Source of the DNA: Goniomonas avonlea
Taxonomy: Eukaryota > Cryptophyceae > Goniomonadida > Goniomonadaceae
Assembly: GCA_003573635.1 (NCBI GenBank)
Contig: QUTJ01031580.1
Location: forward strand, 1-13,032
Length of the DNA stretch: 13,032 nucleotides
Direction of reading: 5' to 3'
This document shows, piece after piece, positions 1 through 11,404 of the stretch. A program made the position numbers and the translations under genes. Below the pieces are notes generated by a model that was given only the letters and a program-made list of their open reading frames with translations, had not been told where the DNA came from and made no database searches. Each line of letters begins with the position of its first letter. The stretch's first letter is position 1.

Positions 1-1
1 G

Positions 2-45
<44 letters not shown>

Positions 46-46
46 T
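1..46. repeat. (GTGC)n microsatellite at the left end
   Basis: About eleven head-to-tail copies of GTGC start at the first base. The repeat lies just downstream of the last visible UPRT exon, so it is probably inside an intron of that gene. Read as protein on the minus strand it gives a repeating Ala-Arg-Thr-His pattern that does not fit UPRT. Confidence 0.95.
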
Positions 47-64
47 CGTTGTGTTCGGGCGCAC

Positions 65-2428
<2,364 letters not shown>

Positions 2429-2660
2429 GCGTCCGAAGATAAGCAAAGTTCGGCCCCTGTTCGGGTTCATACAATCGCCGTGATTTTAATAAGCCCGACC
2501 CTTTCGGCGTTTCCTGAGTCTTTCTGAACCGTCGTATCTTTTCGGTTGGATCATCCACTCTGGAATAGTACGCTCTTCGTACAAGTGAGTTCGGTGTCAG
2601 GCATCCATATATCGGGTTTTGGCAGCTTGGCAACTTCGGCAATTGGTCGTCACCACCACC
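2429..2660. promoter_or_regulatory. Divergent promoter region between gene 1 and the FYVE gene
   Basis: These 232 bases separate the two start codons on opposite strands, so both promoters and both 5' leaders must lie here. I see no clear TATA box. A possible 41-nt intron in the 5' leader of the FYVE gene runs from GTGAGT at 2585 to TTGGCAG at 2625. Confidence 0.5.
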
Positions 2661-3457
2661 ATGCACGCTCCCATGCCCGGGCTTGCGGCTGCTGAGGGAG
2701 AGAGCCCGGTCCAACTTGCGGTCGATCAAAGCTCATTTATTTCCAGGAGGCAGTGGGTTCCAGATGCTGCCGCTGACAATTGCCGTGCATGTGAACAGCC
2801 GTTCGATCTTATCCACAGGAGGGTGAGTGTCTTTTCGAATTTTTAGGCATTCTTTTTCAATTTGTCTTTGCATGTAATTTGTTGCCATGGTTGATCGTGT
2901 GTAGATTTCTGCTTGATGAAATCTGTTTGTGTCCTGAACTCGCGTGACAGCATCACTGCCGAAAGTGTGGAGATTTATTTTGCGGGGAGTGTTCGAACTG
3001 GTGGGTTTCTGTCCTTGGGGTTAAAAAGAAAGCCCGGGTTTGTTTATTTTGTTACGTGCTTTTTGCTGGGAGTGCTCGCCCATCTGCCGCTGCTGCAGAA
3101 GCTCCGCCATTAGGACTGAAGCAGCAATCATCTGGAGAGCTGCCACGTGACGTTGATGGTGGCCTTATGACTGGATTAATTGAACACCTCCAGACTCTAG
3201 GGGAGGATCCAACCTCCCCAGCCAGTCAGATATGGCTCAAGCAGAAGCTCGACACTCTGGCCTCTGAGCCCTTTGAGGACTCGCCTGCGCGACCAACCAG
3301 CGGGGCACCATCCCCTTGGTTGGAGCGCCTGTATGCTCAGAGGAGACAGTTTTCACCAGCAGCACCATCTCCACGTCCCCAGTCACATCCCAATTCTTCG
3401 CCACAAGTCGAGAAAGTCAAACGTGAAATCTGGGCTGTAGAGGGGCAAAGCACCTAG
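2661..3457 (+). CDS. FYVE zinc-finger protein, 222 aa
   Basis: Small protein with one complete FYVE finger, which in known proteins binds two zinc ions and PI3P on endosomal membranes. Exons are 2661-2822 and 2951-3457, joined in phase 0 over a T-rich 128-nt intron with donor GTGAGT. The finger spans about residues 32-89 and has all three signature elements: WVPD (32-35), RRHHCRKCG (53-61) and RVC (83-85). Eight cysteines are present in the correct pairs: 41/44, 57/60, 65/68 and 85/88. The intron splits the finger right after the two arginines. The remaining 130 residues are Pro/Ser-rich and look disordered, with one short likely helix around LMTGLIEHLQTL and no other domain I recognise. The start is the first ATG in frame with the finger (context CACCACCATG). 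The partner and exact pathway are unknown. Confidence 0.9.
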
Positions 3458-3616
3458 TGTCCTCATTCACAGCATCGCCGTTTAGTTGGATGCTCCTCGA
3501 CTGTTTGTACAACTGAGTATGTGTACAACTGTACTTTACAACCAATGTATACTTCAAAAATCCCTTTTGAGTCATCATGAAGAAAAAAAGACTTCACAGG
3601 TAACCCTGACAACTCC

Positions 3617-3622
3617 TTTATT
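3617..3622 (-). terminator. Candidate poly(A) signal for the KSP membrane-protein gene
   Basis: AATAAA on the minus strand, about 160 nt downstream of the stop codon at 3784. The hexamer is canonical in animals and many protists, but its use in this organism is not shown. Confidence 0.4.
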
Positions 3623-3650
3623 GCAACTTATTGAGAGAAACTCGCGGTAA

Positions 3651-3692
3651 GTGCTCGGTGGTTTCTAAGATGGTGCTCGGTGGTTTCTAAGA
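3651..3692. repeat. 20-bp tandem duplication
   Basis: The same 20 bases, beginning GTGCTCGGTGG, occur at 3651-3670 and 3673-3692 with a 2-base spacer, a period of 22. It lies between the convergent genes. Confidence 0.9.
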
Positions 3693-3783
3693 GCCTCGAG
3701 GTATGTATGTACATGCTTCTATTTCTATTCACACAAGAGGGAGGGAAGGAGTTTTGCTCTGGTTAGGAACACGAGGGTGCGAT

Positions 3784-4528
3784 CTATTCCTCCTCCTCAG
3801 CTTCAGCAATTGCCCGAGCTTTCTTTTCTTGACGCTCACCAAGCCCCACAATGACGACATGAGACAAGGCAACGGTGGCAGCGGCGACAAATGCTGCAGC
3901 GAAGTTGTCGACCCGGAAACGAAGTCCGAGATGTTGCGCAAAATATGCCGCAAGAAGCATCTTCAAACCGCTAGAGAGCATGATGAACCACCAGAACCTG
4001 TCCATAAAGTCAGTCGAAGCTACCATGAGCGGGTTGGAAACGAACATGTGGTCCACGAACTGCTGCTCCACAAGGGTGAGAGCAGAGATGATGAACGCAA
4101 CCGCAAGCAGGTCACCCCAACTGCCCTCATTGACGATTCCTGTGAAAACTGAAAATTCCAGACGATCTGCCACCCAGAGAGCCACAAATGTTGCAAGGAA
4201 CCGAGCCCAGACAATGGATCCTAACCAACCGCGTCAGCGAGGCGTGAGACCAAGGACACCCACCTGCCCAGAAGTTTTTTTCTGCTTCGGCCTTGGCAGC
4301 CTTCTTGGGGAGCAGCAAAATTTCGTCTTCAACTTGAGGCTCAGGAGCAAGTGGCAGCTGCTTGGGAGAAATCGCAGCCGGTGACTTGGAACGTCGTCGA
4401 GAAGGAGACTGGGAAGTCCCGGTCCTTCTCTTTGGTGCGGGGGATTTCGGACGACCTCGTGTCGGAGACTTGGAAGGCGAACCGTTGGCCCTCTTGGCGG
4501 TGGGAGATTTGGAAGCTTTGCGCGGCAT
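3784..4528 (-). CDS. Unrecognised multi-pass membrane protein with KSP-rich basic N-terminus, 233 aa
   Basis: Not recognised. Two exons, 4528-4264 and 4220-3784, join in phase 1 across a 43-nt GT-AG intron. The first 60 residues are strongly basic and carry repeated Ser-Pro motifs next to Lys or Arg (KSPT, SKSPT, PKSPA, SQSPSRRR, KSPA, ISPK), a pattern known from chromatin-binding tails such as lamin B receptor or H1-like proteins and a usual target of proline-directed kinases. A short acidic/basic linker follows, then about four hydrophobic segments: 90-106 (weak), 124-140, 164-183 (FWWFIMLSSG) and 195-216. The C-terminus is charged and ends in AEAEEEE. The start is the first ATG; upstream in-frame codons include only GTG. 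An inner-nuclear-membrane role would be a guess from tail composition alone. Confidence 0.82.
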
Positions 4529-4938
4529 TTTGTTTTGTGTGTGGTCCAAAAGGATAGCGGAGTCCACTAATCGTTAGATTACTGTCCTATCGCGCTTGTG
4601 CCGATTCGGAATCAATCTCGGAGCCAAACTTGCCAAAGAGCCCTGATCGCTGATCGCTTATTTGAGAGGCTTTTACATTAAATACATGTGGAACCGGTAA
4701 CGCGAAAAAATACTTAAATTTACGGAAAATTACATGTTTATTGAGAATGTTCGTGGGATTGCGCTTCTGTCATAAGAAAACCAAAATGTACGGGTAAACA
4801 AACGCCCGTCGAGGCTGCAGCCGAAAACTTGACAAAGAGAAAACCCACCACGTCAAGGCTTGAAGGGTCCTCAGAGGCCCAACACTGGGAACAGGCCCAA
4901 CCCGAACCCGAACCCGAGGAGCCTCCCTTTGCTTTGGG
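4529..4938. promoter_or_regulatory. Divergent promoter region between the KSP protein and MAPKK genes
   Basis: These 410 bases lie between two start codons facing away from each other, so they should hold both promoters. There is an AT-rich patch at about 4670-4750. I find no convincing TATA box, coding segment or RNA gene. Confidence 0.45.
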
Positions 4939-7900
4939 ATGGCGGATGAAGGTGATGGTGACGGCGGTTTCGCTGCCCGGCGCAAGAGCAACAAAGCCAA
5001 CAAGGTCAAGCCGCCAGAAATGGTCGAGCCCGGGGCCCATCAGCAGCAATTCTTCGACTTGTACGCTGTCAACTGCACTCTGCCTCGCTGATTCGTGAGA
5101 TAGATCAGAGTCTGGACGGTTTGTGGACGGGGAGTTGATCATCAGTCCGACAGGATTGGTTGTGAATGCCTCACCAGGGGTTCCTGCCAGCGAATCGGCA
5201 AGGTTTGAGGTACCCAGAGACATTATATCGTTTGCCGATCTCACCTCACTATTCAGTTGAGCGAAAAGGACTTCGAGTGCCTTGAGATTGTCGGTAAGGG
5301 TGCTAGCAGTACCGTGCGTAAAGCCCTCTGGAAAAAAACTCAAGAGATTCTCGCGCTCAAGGTTCCACTTCGAATGTCCAACGTCAGACTAACCGAGACA
5401 ACAGGCCATCTCTGTATTTGATCAAGACCTTCGAAAACAGCTTCTGAACGAGATTAAGCACCTGTTTGCATCCCGATGCCCGCAACTCGTCCATTTTTAC
5501 GGCGCCTTTTATCATGGTGCGTCCAGTTCGGCCTTGACCTTCGAGTCATGTCTCCGACAGAGGGTGCTATCTCGATCGCGCTCGAGTATGCAACAGGAGG
5601 GGCGCTTTCAGACATGCTGGAACTTCACAAGGGCGGGATGGACGAGCAGATGCTTGCGTACATCATGCACCAGGTTTGTGTTCCGCCCTGCTGGTGGAGG
5701 CTAACTTGGCCCCTGGTAGATCCTGAAGGGTCTTCGATTTATGCACCGCAACCAGCGCATGGTGGGAACGTGCTTTTCCTTGACAAGTTCTTGTGACTTA
5801 TTGTGATTTTGTCGCAGGTCCATCGGGACCTGAAACCATCCAATCTTCTCTTCGACCACACCGGTCGGGTACGCACTCTCTGCCATTAGAACTAATTAGA
5901 ACTCAGCTGGTATTCTCACAATCTGAACTGCTCAACACCCAAAACTAAGGTGCGCCACCAACCTTCTCACACCATCCATGCCTCAAGAGCACGGGCGATC
6001 AGACTTCAACAGCGAAGTGCATAACTAGAGAGTGGTGCTTGAGAACTTTTTCCTTGAACCTATCAGCGTCGAACTGATAGCATTGAGGTGTCGCAGGTGC
6101 TGTGTGGCTGTGGCTTGGCGGTGATATGCGGTAGGCGTGTAGGTGGCACGTGATGGGCCGGTTGGGAGTGTCGTGTATGTAGACGACCGAGACGATGACC
6201 GAGACTGATGGAACGTGTTGAATGCTGTTTGATATCCGGTGACGGGTAATTTGTGGAGCAAGGTGCACCTATTAGGCCGGTTGGGGTCGATGTGGCGTGT
6301 CGCACTTTTTCCCTTCCTTGTGGAGCGATATGTGACCGACGACCGCAGGTTGTTCTCACAGACTTTGGTGTTTCTCGTGCACTGGAAACTGAGGCCAAGT
6401 GCGAGTCGTTTGTCGGCACCTACCATTATTTTTCTGTGCGTTCAACGTTTTTCGTGAATTGCTGCACCTCGTGTTTTCCGGGCACGTTGTGTTCGTGCTC
6501 TCCCTGATCCTGGCCTGCAGCCTGAGCGGTTTCTTGGGCAGCAGTACTCATATCCATCGGATATCTGGGGTGTTGGGCTGATCGCGGTCGAATGTGTGAT
6601 GGGAGAATACCCTTACTCACACGTGAAGGGTTATTGGTGAGTCGCCGTTCGTGGCATGGGGAACGGCTGGGGGGAAGCCAACATCTCAACAAACGAAAAC
6701 TGCTGTTGTGGTCAAATCAACTGTTCATCTAACTCGTGGAGCATCAGTTGTTTGTCGGTCAGACTTTTGCGGATGTTTCAGAACCAGCCAACAATTGCCT
6801 TTCTCATCTGTGGACAGGGAGCTACTGCATTGCGCTGTCAACGACCCGCCGCCAGTCATACTGGACGGAAAAGCATCCCCACAGCTCGCTGACTTCGTTC
6901 GGCGATGGTACGCATTTGTGTTCTGTGCGCTGGCATGGTTTTTGTGCTGTCTGGACCCACTGGTGTGTGGCACAATGAAACTACCCATCAGATATGAACC
7001 GTTGCTGCTTCGTGGTCAGCAACCTAGAGCTGGTTGTTCACTCTTGATTCCTTTGGCACTTGCTGTGGAGCTAAATTGACTGCTGTCCCCGCAGCATGGT
7101 CAAAGAACCCGCCCGTCGAGCGACTGCGAATGAATTGCTGGTGCGTCTGCAGTGTTTTTCAGGGTTCACCAATTGCGGTCGTCCGTCGTCGTTGTTGCTT
7201 TTTCGGTCGAGTTCTTTTAGTCTCAAGGACGTCACCGACAGCTCGTTCCTGGCCATTTCGGTCACCGTCCATTTCGGTACCTGTTTGTCCATTTCGGTCA
7301 CCAGTTCGTCCATTTCGGTCGCCAATTGCCGGAATACGCTTCCCTTGACTGGACCGACTGATTGCCAAACGCAGGAGCACGACTTTATCTTGCAGCACTG
7401 CGGCAAGCACTGCGGCGCACCCAAGAGTCACCGGAGCGCCCGCATCGCAGAATGGGTCTCGAGTGCCCGCACTGTTTTTTCAACAACAACACCCCCAGAA
7501 TCATGCGCCGCAGTGGTGCGCACGCCCCCATGCATTCATGATGAAATCCATGTGTCCTCTGCGTTTCCTCGCTGGCTGTCGCCAAAATGCTGGTGTGGGG
7601 GCACACGACTGACAATCTGGATGCAGGGTCACCAATTTGCTGTGTTTTACTTCGCTTATCTCTCGACCAACCGGAGGATGCTCACCTCTCTTTACGTGAG
7701 TGTCCGGCCTCTGTCCTTGTTCCCCTTGTGTTGAAGCACAAGAATGTCCAGAACCTTTCCCTCTCTGTCTGCTTCTCACGAGCCTTCACCTCTCTCGTAA
7801 GATACAGTCAACGATAATTCATTGTGTTTCTGAGATGCCCGGTCATCCATCCACTGACCTCTCTTTGTACAGACGGACTCAAGCAAGCTCTCTGTCAACG

Positions 7901-8445
7901 AGGACTCATACGTAGGACGGAAAAAGATTATGGACGCCCTAATGGTGTGTTTTCCTGTGGCTTGCTTGTGCCCTAGGTGTCCATCATTGCGAACCTTGTT
8001 GTGTGTCACAAAGTCCCAGCAACTGGCCTGTGGAGGTACCGGGTCTTGCTTGAGGTGGTGGCCTCCGCACACACAAAAAAAATCATTCGCTGGTGCTGCT
8101 GTTGTATGCAGATCATCTGAAACTTCGACGGCAGATGATGACAGCAAGCTTGCAGCTCGACACTGATATTGAGTGGCCCTCAGTCACAGAATATCGGGGT
8201 GAGGGCCAGGTCACAGTCATCGTGGAGGGTTCCACCTCGGATGGCTCAACCTTCGTTTGCAAGTTTTTCCTCCAGGTTCGTTTTTCTGATGTGTGTGAGC
8301 GTGTAGCAGCGTTGAATTTTTTGTTCTGATGAAGATGGTGCGAGTCAGGTTGAATGTCTTTCAGCGTCAATAACACGGGTGACAGGTGACCCCGTCTAAC
8401 CACAGCTACACCATCACCACACAGACTCTCAGAATATTGGACTGA
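4939..8445 (+). CDS. MAP kinase kinase, MKK3-like, with C-terminal NTF2-like domain
   Basis: Dual-specificity kinase that should activate a MAP kinase by Thr/Tyr phosphorylation. Exons: 4939-5060, 5104-5209, 5257-5361, 5405-5516, 5561-5673, 5720-5761, 5818-5868, 6349-6435, 6521-6636, 6818-6907, 7095-7140, 7375-7515, 7627-7695, 7873-7944, an unresolved path at 7945-8113, then to 8275 and 8386-8445. Visible kinase elements: glycine loop GKGASSTV (89-96), K111 in ILALK, VHRDLKPSN (201-209), TDFGVS (221-226), activation loop with T231 and S237 (T-x5-S, the plant MAPKK spacing), SFVGT, SPERF, SDIWGVG and RRATANELL. After the kinase come FAVFYF, SYVGRKKIMDAL, EGQVTVIVEG and a final YTITTQTLRILD, which fit an NTF2-like domain as in plant MKK3. 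The N-terminal GELIISPTGLVV stretch is also MAPKK-like. The intron at 7516-7626 is likely but optional. Confidence 0.92.
5869..6348 (+). other. Long intron (480 nt) in the MAPKK gene
   Basis: Lies between the exon ending FDHTGR and the exon beginning VVLTDFG; the join is exactly in phase and leaves no missing kinase residues, so there is no hidden exon here. Donor GTACGC, acceptor GACCGCAG. Minus-strand open frames of 89-133 codons inside it are His/Thr/Pro-rich and unsupported. Confidence 0.85.
7251..7322. repeat. Four copies of CCATTTCGGT in a MAPKK intron
   Basis: Exact copies start at 7253, 7269, 7289 and 7310, spaced 16-21 bases apart with related flanks (GTC or GTCACC). All lie inside the 234-nt intron at 7141-7374. 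Confidence 0.9.
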
Positions 8446-9034
8446 TTGCACTCCACGTGGTTGCACGTGGCGACAGGCTTCAGGCACATGTACATGTGTG
8501 AACCTCCAATACTAATAAATTCATGTGTCACATCGAGAGAAAATCTCACGGAGCGTTCTTGTGCGGCTCACAAGTTTGCTATTCGTTCGAAAGCAAGAAC
8601 TGACGATGATTCGATGATACGAAGTCCAATTGGAAAGTAACAGGTCTCTGTTTGCCGACTGTATCAGCGAATTTTGGGCACTGCAAGCGAGTGCAGCCGG
8701 TGCTGCATATGAAATGAATGCCAGCAACATAGATTAGGAGCTCAGTCGTTCAAGGCGGAATCTAGCCATCGCCGTTCGTGGCCCTGATTTGCCTGGAGGC
8801 AGCAAATCAACCATGACTAAGAACAAATCTAATGTACTTTCGATACACTGTTTCTTCGCGTTGTTCAAGTTTGTTGCCGCTTGAAACCACCGGATTACCA
8901 ACCATTTTTTTGGTTAGCTAGTACGTTACCGGGAACTGTCAGCAATCGTGGTCGCGAATGAAATACTTCTCTTGACCTCTTTGACCTCAAATTCTCTCTG
9001 AGAGACGTTGAAGTCGCTGAGTGCAGTTGGCATC
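8446..9034. other. Intergenic region between MAPKK and EF-hand-like gene
   Basis: These 589 bases hold the MAPKK 3' UTR and the promoter of the next same-strand gene. I find no coding exon, tRNA or repeat family. There is one small inverted repeat (8785-8792 with 8802-8809, TGATTTGC/GCAAATCA, 9-nt loop). Confidence 0.6.
8514..8519 (+). terminator. Candidate poly(A) signal of the MAPKK gene
   Basis: AATAAA about 70 nt after the MAPKK stop codon (TGA at 8443-8445), a normal distance for a 3' end. Use in this organism is not shown. Confidence 0.5.
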
Positions 9035-10828
9035 ATGTCGGATGCAAGCAATGGTGCCATTGATGTTGACGGGTTGAACGCATGGTACGATGCGACGATG
9101 AAGTCACGATCGACCCGCAAGGATGCATTTGTTCCGGGTTACTTGCGACAGAATCGTATGAAGCCCCGCCCTGGCAGCCAGGCCGCACTGTAGGTGTCTT
9201 GCGGCCCTTGGCATTTTGTGACATTCTTGCCTGCAGACAACAGTTCAACGATGTCCCGTTGTCAGACGTGATTCAGGGTAGATGGTATGACAAGCTGGAC
9301 TACCAGGAAGATATGCCTGATCCCATCATTCGCAATTACGGCAACGGTGTACGGCGAAACAAATCAGGACAAGAACTTGAGTGCGTTCATGAGTCTCATG
9401 TACTCAGACTAACCATCCGCAGTGCCCACTGCAACACCCCTTTAATGTCAAAGGTCATGCAAGGAGTTGGCTGGAATGAGGAGGAGATCAGAAGACACAG
9501 AGTGTATAAGAAGGCCGCAAGTGCGTGACTTCGATCATTTCAACACTGCCTGACAGATTGTCTGGCAGATTTTGTGACTCGTAATCGGGAGAAAGCTGCA
9601 ACAGCGCCTAAACATTCTCCTAAGGCAGTTTGGCAGCGCTACCTCTCGGAAACAGAATCCAAGGCAAGCCGTTCGAGCCAACGCTCTGGAATATCCAACA
9701 ACTCCAACAACTCTCGCTCCTCGGAATCGCAACAGCTGCACTTGTCATGGAAAGACGGCAAAGCCTCTTATGGGCAACGTGCAGCATCTGTTCCACTCGT
9801 TGTACCTCGTGCTGTCCCGTACAGCCGGGAGCACGACAAGATGGTGCAGCGTGCTTACGCCTCTCTTGCGAAGCTCGACGGGCGTCAACAGCAGCCTCGA
9901 CGCAAAGCTGACCCAGAGGGTGACACGTCCCAGAGAGCTCAATCAGCTGGGCTTGAGAAACACAAGCGATTGCGCGAGGCTCTTATCGTGTTGTTTGAGG
10001 ATCCTTCTCGAGGTGAGAAATAGTGTTCGCCCGTGGTTGCCTGACCCGCCGCAGACCAGGTAGATTGGCCCACCTTTCGAGATGTGGCAGCTCTTTTTGA
10101 GCACGACTCTTCTGCTGACGAGATGTCCGCCGTCTTTGATGCACTATGCGGTGAAGACGGTGTGATCACCCGGGAGTGCTTCGAAGCAGTCGCGGCTGAG
10201 GAGCAGCAGCATCGCGATGCCTGGCAACCACCGAAGAACAACATTGGACTTCTGAATGTGCGACTGAGGCCATCGCTCAGCCCTGGAACTGACGTTTGCG
10301 CAGGCTGTCAAGTCCTACCGTCAAGCCGAGCTGAAACGCTTTCAGCCTGAGCATGTTCCGCGACCTTCCACTGCGACCGGACATGTTCGGGCCAGCGGCA
10401 GTGCAAAGCAAGCATCAGCGATCCAAAAAAGACTGGCAACTCCACACACACGAAGACCCGGTACAGCTCAGGGTTCCGTCAGGGGCATTTCGGATAGCTC
10501 TTCCGGTGCAACGACCAGTACACCGCCACCGCCACGACCAGCGTCAGCCGCAGGCGTCCGTATGTCAGATCACGGCTCAATGTTCAATGCTCCGGTGCAC
10601 CGACCTTCATCAAGCGGTCAGCCCATCAATCTCCGTGGGGCGACTCCCGAGGTGATTCGATTTTCTGATGACTGTTGGGCATCTTGGGTTGTGAAGTGAG
10701 TACTAACAGCCCTTTCACAGTTCGAATTGCCTGGCTTGTCTCGTCAGGGACAGGGAAATTGGAGAGCAACAACCAGCGTCGGAGGCCCTCGTGGCTCTCG
10801 CCCTGGGACCGCTGGGAGCAACTACTAG
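9035..10828 (+). CDS. Unrecognised protein with degenerate EF-hand pair, 503 aa
   Basis: Family not recognised. Seven exons: 9035-9189, 9237-9380, 9423-9520, 9557-10012, 10055-10257, 10304-10651 and 10721-10828; all phases agree and introns are 36-69 nt. The N-terminal 145 residues are conserved-looking and rich in Trp/Tyr (NAWYDATMK, QGRWYDKLDY, PIIRNYGNG, QGVGWNEEEIRRH). A Ser/Asn/Gln-rich and basic segment follows. Around residues 270-327 two helix-loop-helix units resemble a calmodulin-like EF-hand pair: loops DPSRDQVDWPTF (281-292) and LCGEDGVITREC (315-326). The second loop lacks Asp at position 1 and Glu at position 12, and the first has Gln where Gly is usual, so calcium binding is doubtful. 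The C-terminal 150 residues are Ser/Pro/Gly/Arg-rich and likely disordered. The start is the first ATG of the open exon. Function unknown. Confidence 0.85.
10701..10707 (+). other. Perfect TACTAAC branch-point motif
   Basis: The last intron of the EF-hand-like gene (10652-10720) carries TACTAAC 14 bases before its CAG acceptor, identical to the yeast consensus branch site. It supports the placement of this intron and of the final exon. Confidence 0.75.
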
Positions 10829-11404
10829 GTCTGTACCTCGGCAGGTCTGCTGCTATTGGATCTCCTGGCAGAGACACAATATGTAACATGCGAATTTGAG
10901 TGATCCTCGTTTTCCTCAACCCGGTCTTGGTTCACCCAAATATGTAGCATAATTATAAAGAGTTTACCTTTTGAGTCTTTGTGTACGCAAGTACCGCTAA
11001 GAGTTTACCGTTGTGAGTCTTTCGTGTACGCAAGTAAAGAGTCAACCTTTCTCCTCGATCTTCGTGTCTGCAAGTTTACTCTGCCCCGAGAGCACAAGGA
11101 GCTGTCTGCGTAAAGAAAACAATGAATCAGAACGTACTTCAAAAAGCGTTGCAAACACATAACGCAAACCCACAGCACCACAGCCATACAGCCTTAACAC
11201 CTCACAATCCTGCAAGATCCTTCACCCAAAATCATTCGCCAAATCATCAACAACTAAAAATGAGAGCAGAGACATGGGGTCCGACTTCCAATTTAGGCAC
11301 AGAACAGCGGAGTCAGGCATGCTGAACTCTTTTACTTGTGTCCACCAAGGTTCAAAAAAAAAAGCAGTGTCCCCGCTCCCTGATATAGATGTTGAAGTAG
11401 TAGT
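10829..11404. other. Intergenic region between convergent 3' ends
   Basis: These 576 bases separate the stop codons of the EF-hand-like gene (plus) and the tetraspan membrane protein (minus). Apart from a three-copy degenerate repeat (10957-11075) and a 10-base A run near 11355, I see no coding or RNA gene. Short open frames here have no recognisable content. Confidence 0.6.
10957..11075. repeat. Three-copy degenerate tandem repeat, about 40-bp period
   Basis: Units start at about 10957, 10999 and 11037. Shared cores are AAGAGTTTACC at the left, GAGTCTTT in the middle of copies one and two, and GTGTACGCAAGT at the right. Copy three is more diverged (AAGAGTCAACC ... GTGTCTGCAAGT). Confidence 0.85.

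Larger units (their letters stand above)
3458..3783. other. Intergenic region between convergent 3' ends
   Basis: No coding signal is seen in these 326 bases, which must hold the 3' ends of the FYVE gene (plus) and the KSP membrane-protein gene (minus). It contains a short tandem duplication (3651-3692) and a minus-strand AATAAA. Confidence 0.7.

Noticed and set aside
2999-3100. A second intron in the FYVE gene after CSN (GTGGGT donor)
   Set aside because: Splicing there would remove the final cysteine pair or hit a stop. Reading straight through is open and supplies RVC and the last two cysteines of the finger.
4738-5343. A 201-codon minus-strand open frame
   Set aside because: It is antisense to the first three MAPKK exons and their promoter. 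The plus strand gives a phase-consistent MAPKK N-terminus and glycine loop.
5999-6426. Minus-strand open frames of 89-133 codons, His/Thr/Pro-rich
   Set aside because: They fall in a MAPKK intron and antisense to the DFG exon; composition is repeat-like and no domain is seen.
8785-8809. Small inverted repeat TGATTTGC/GCAAATCA
   Set aside because: An 8-bp stem with a 9-nt loop is expected by chance at this scale and has no linked feature such as a poly-T run or gene end.
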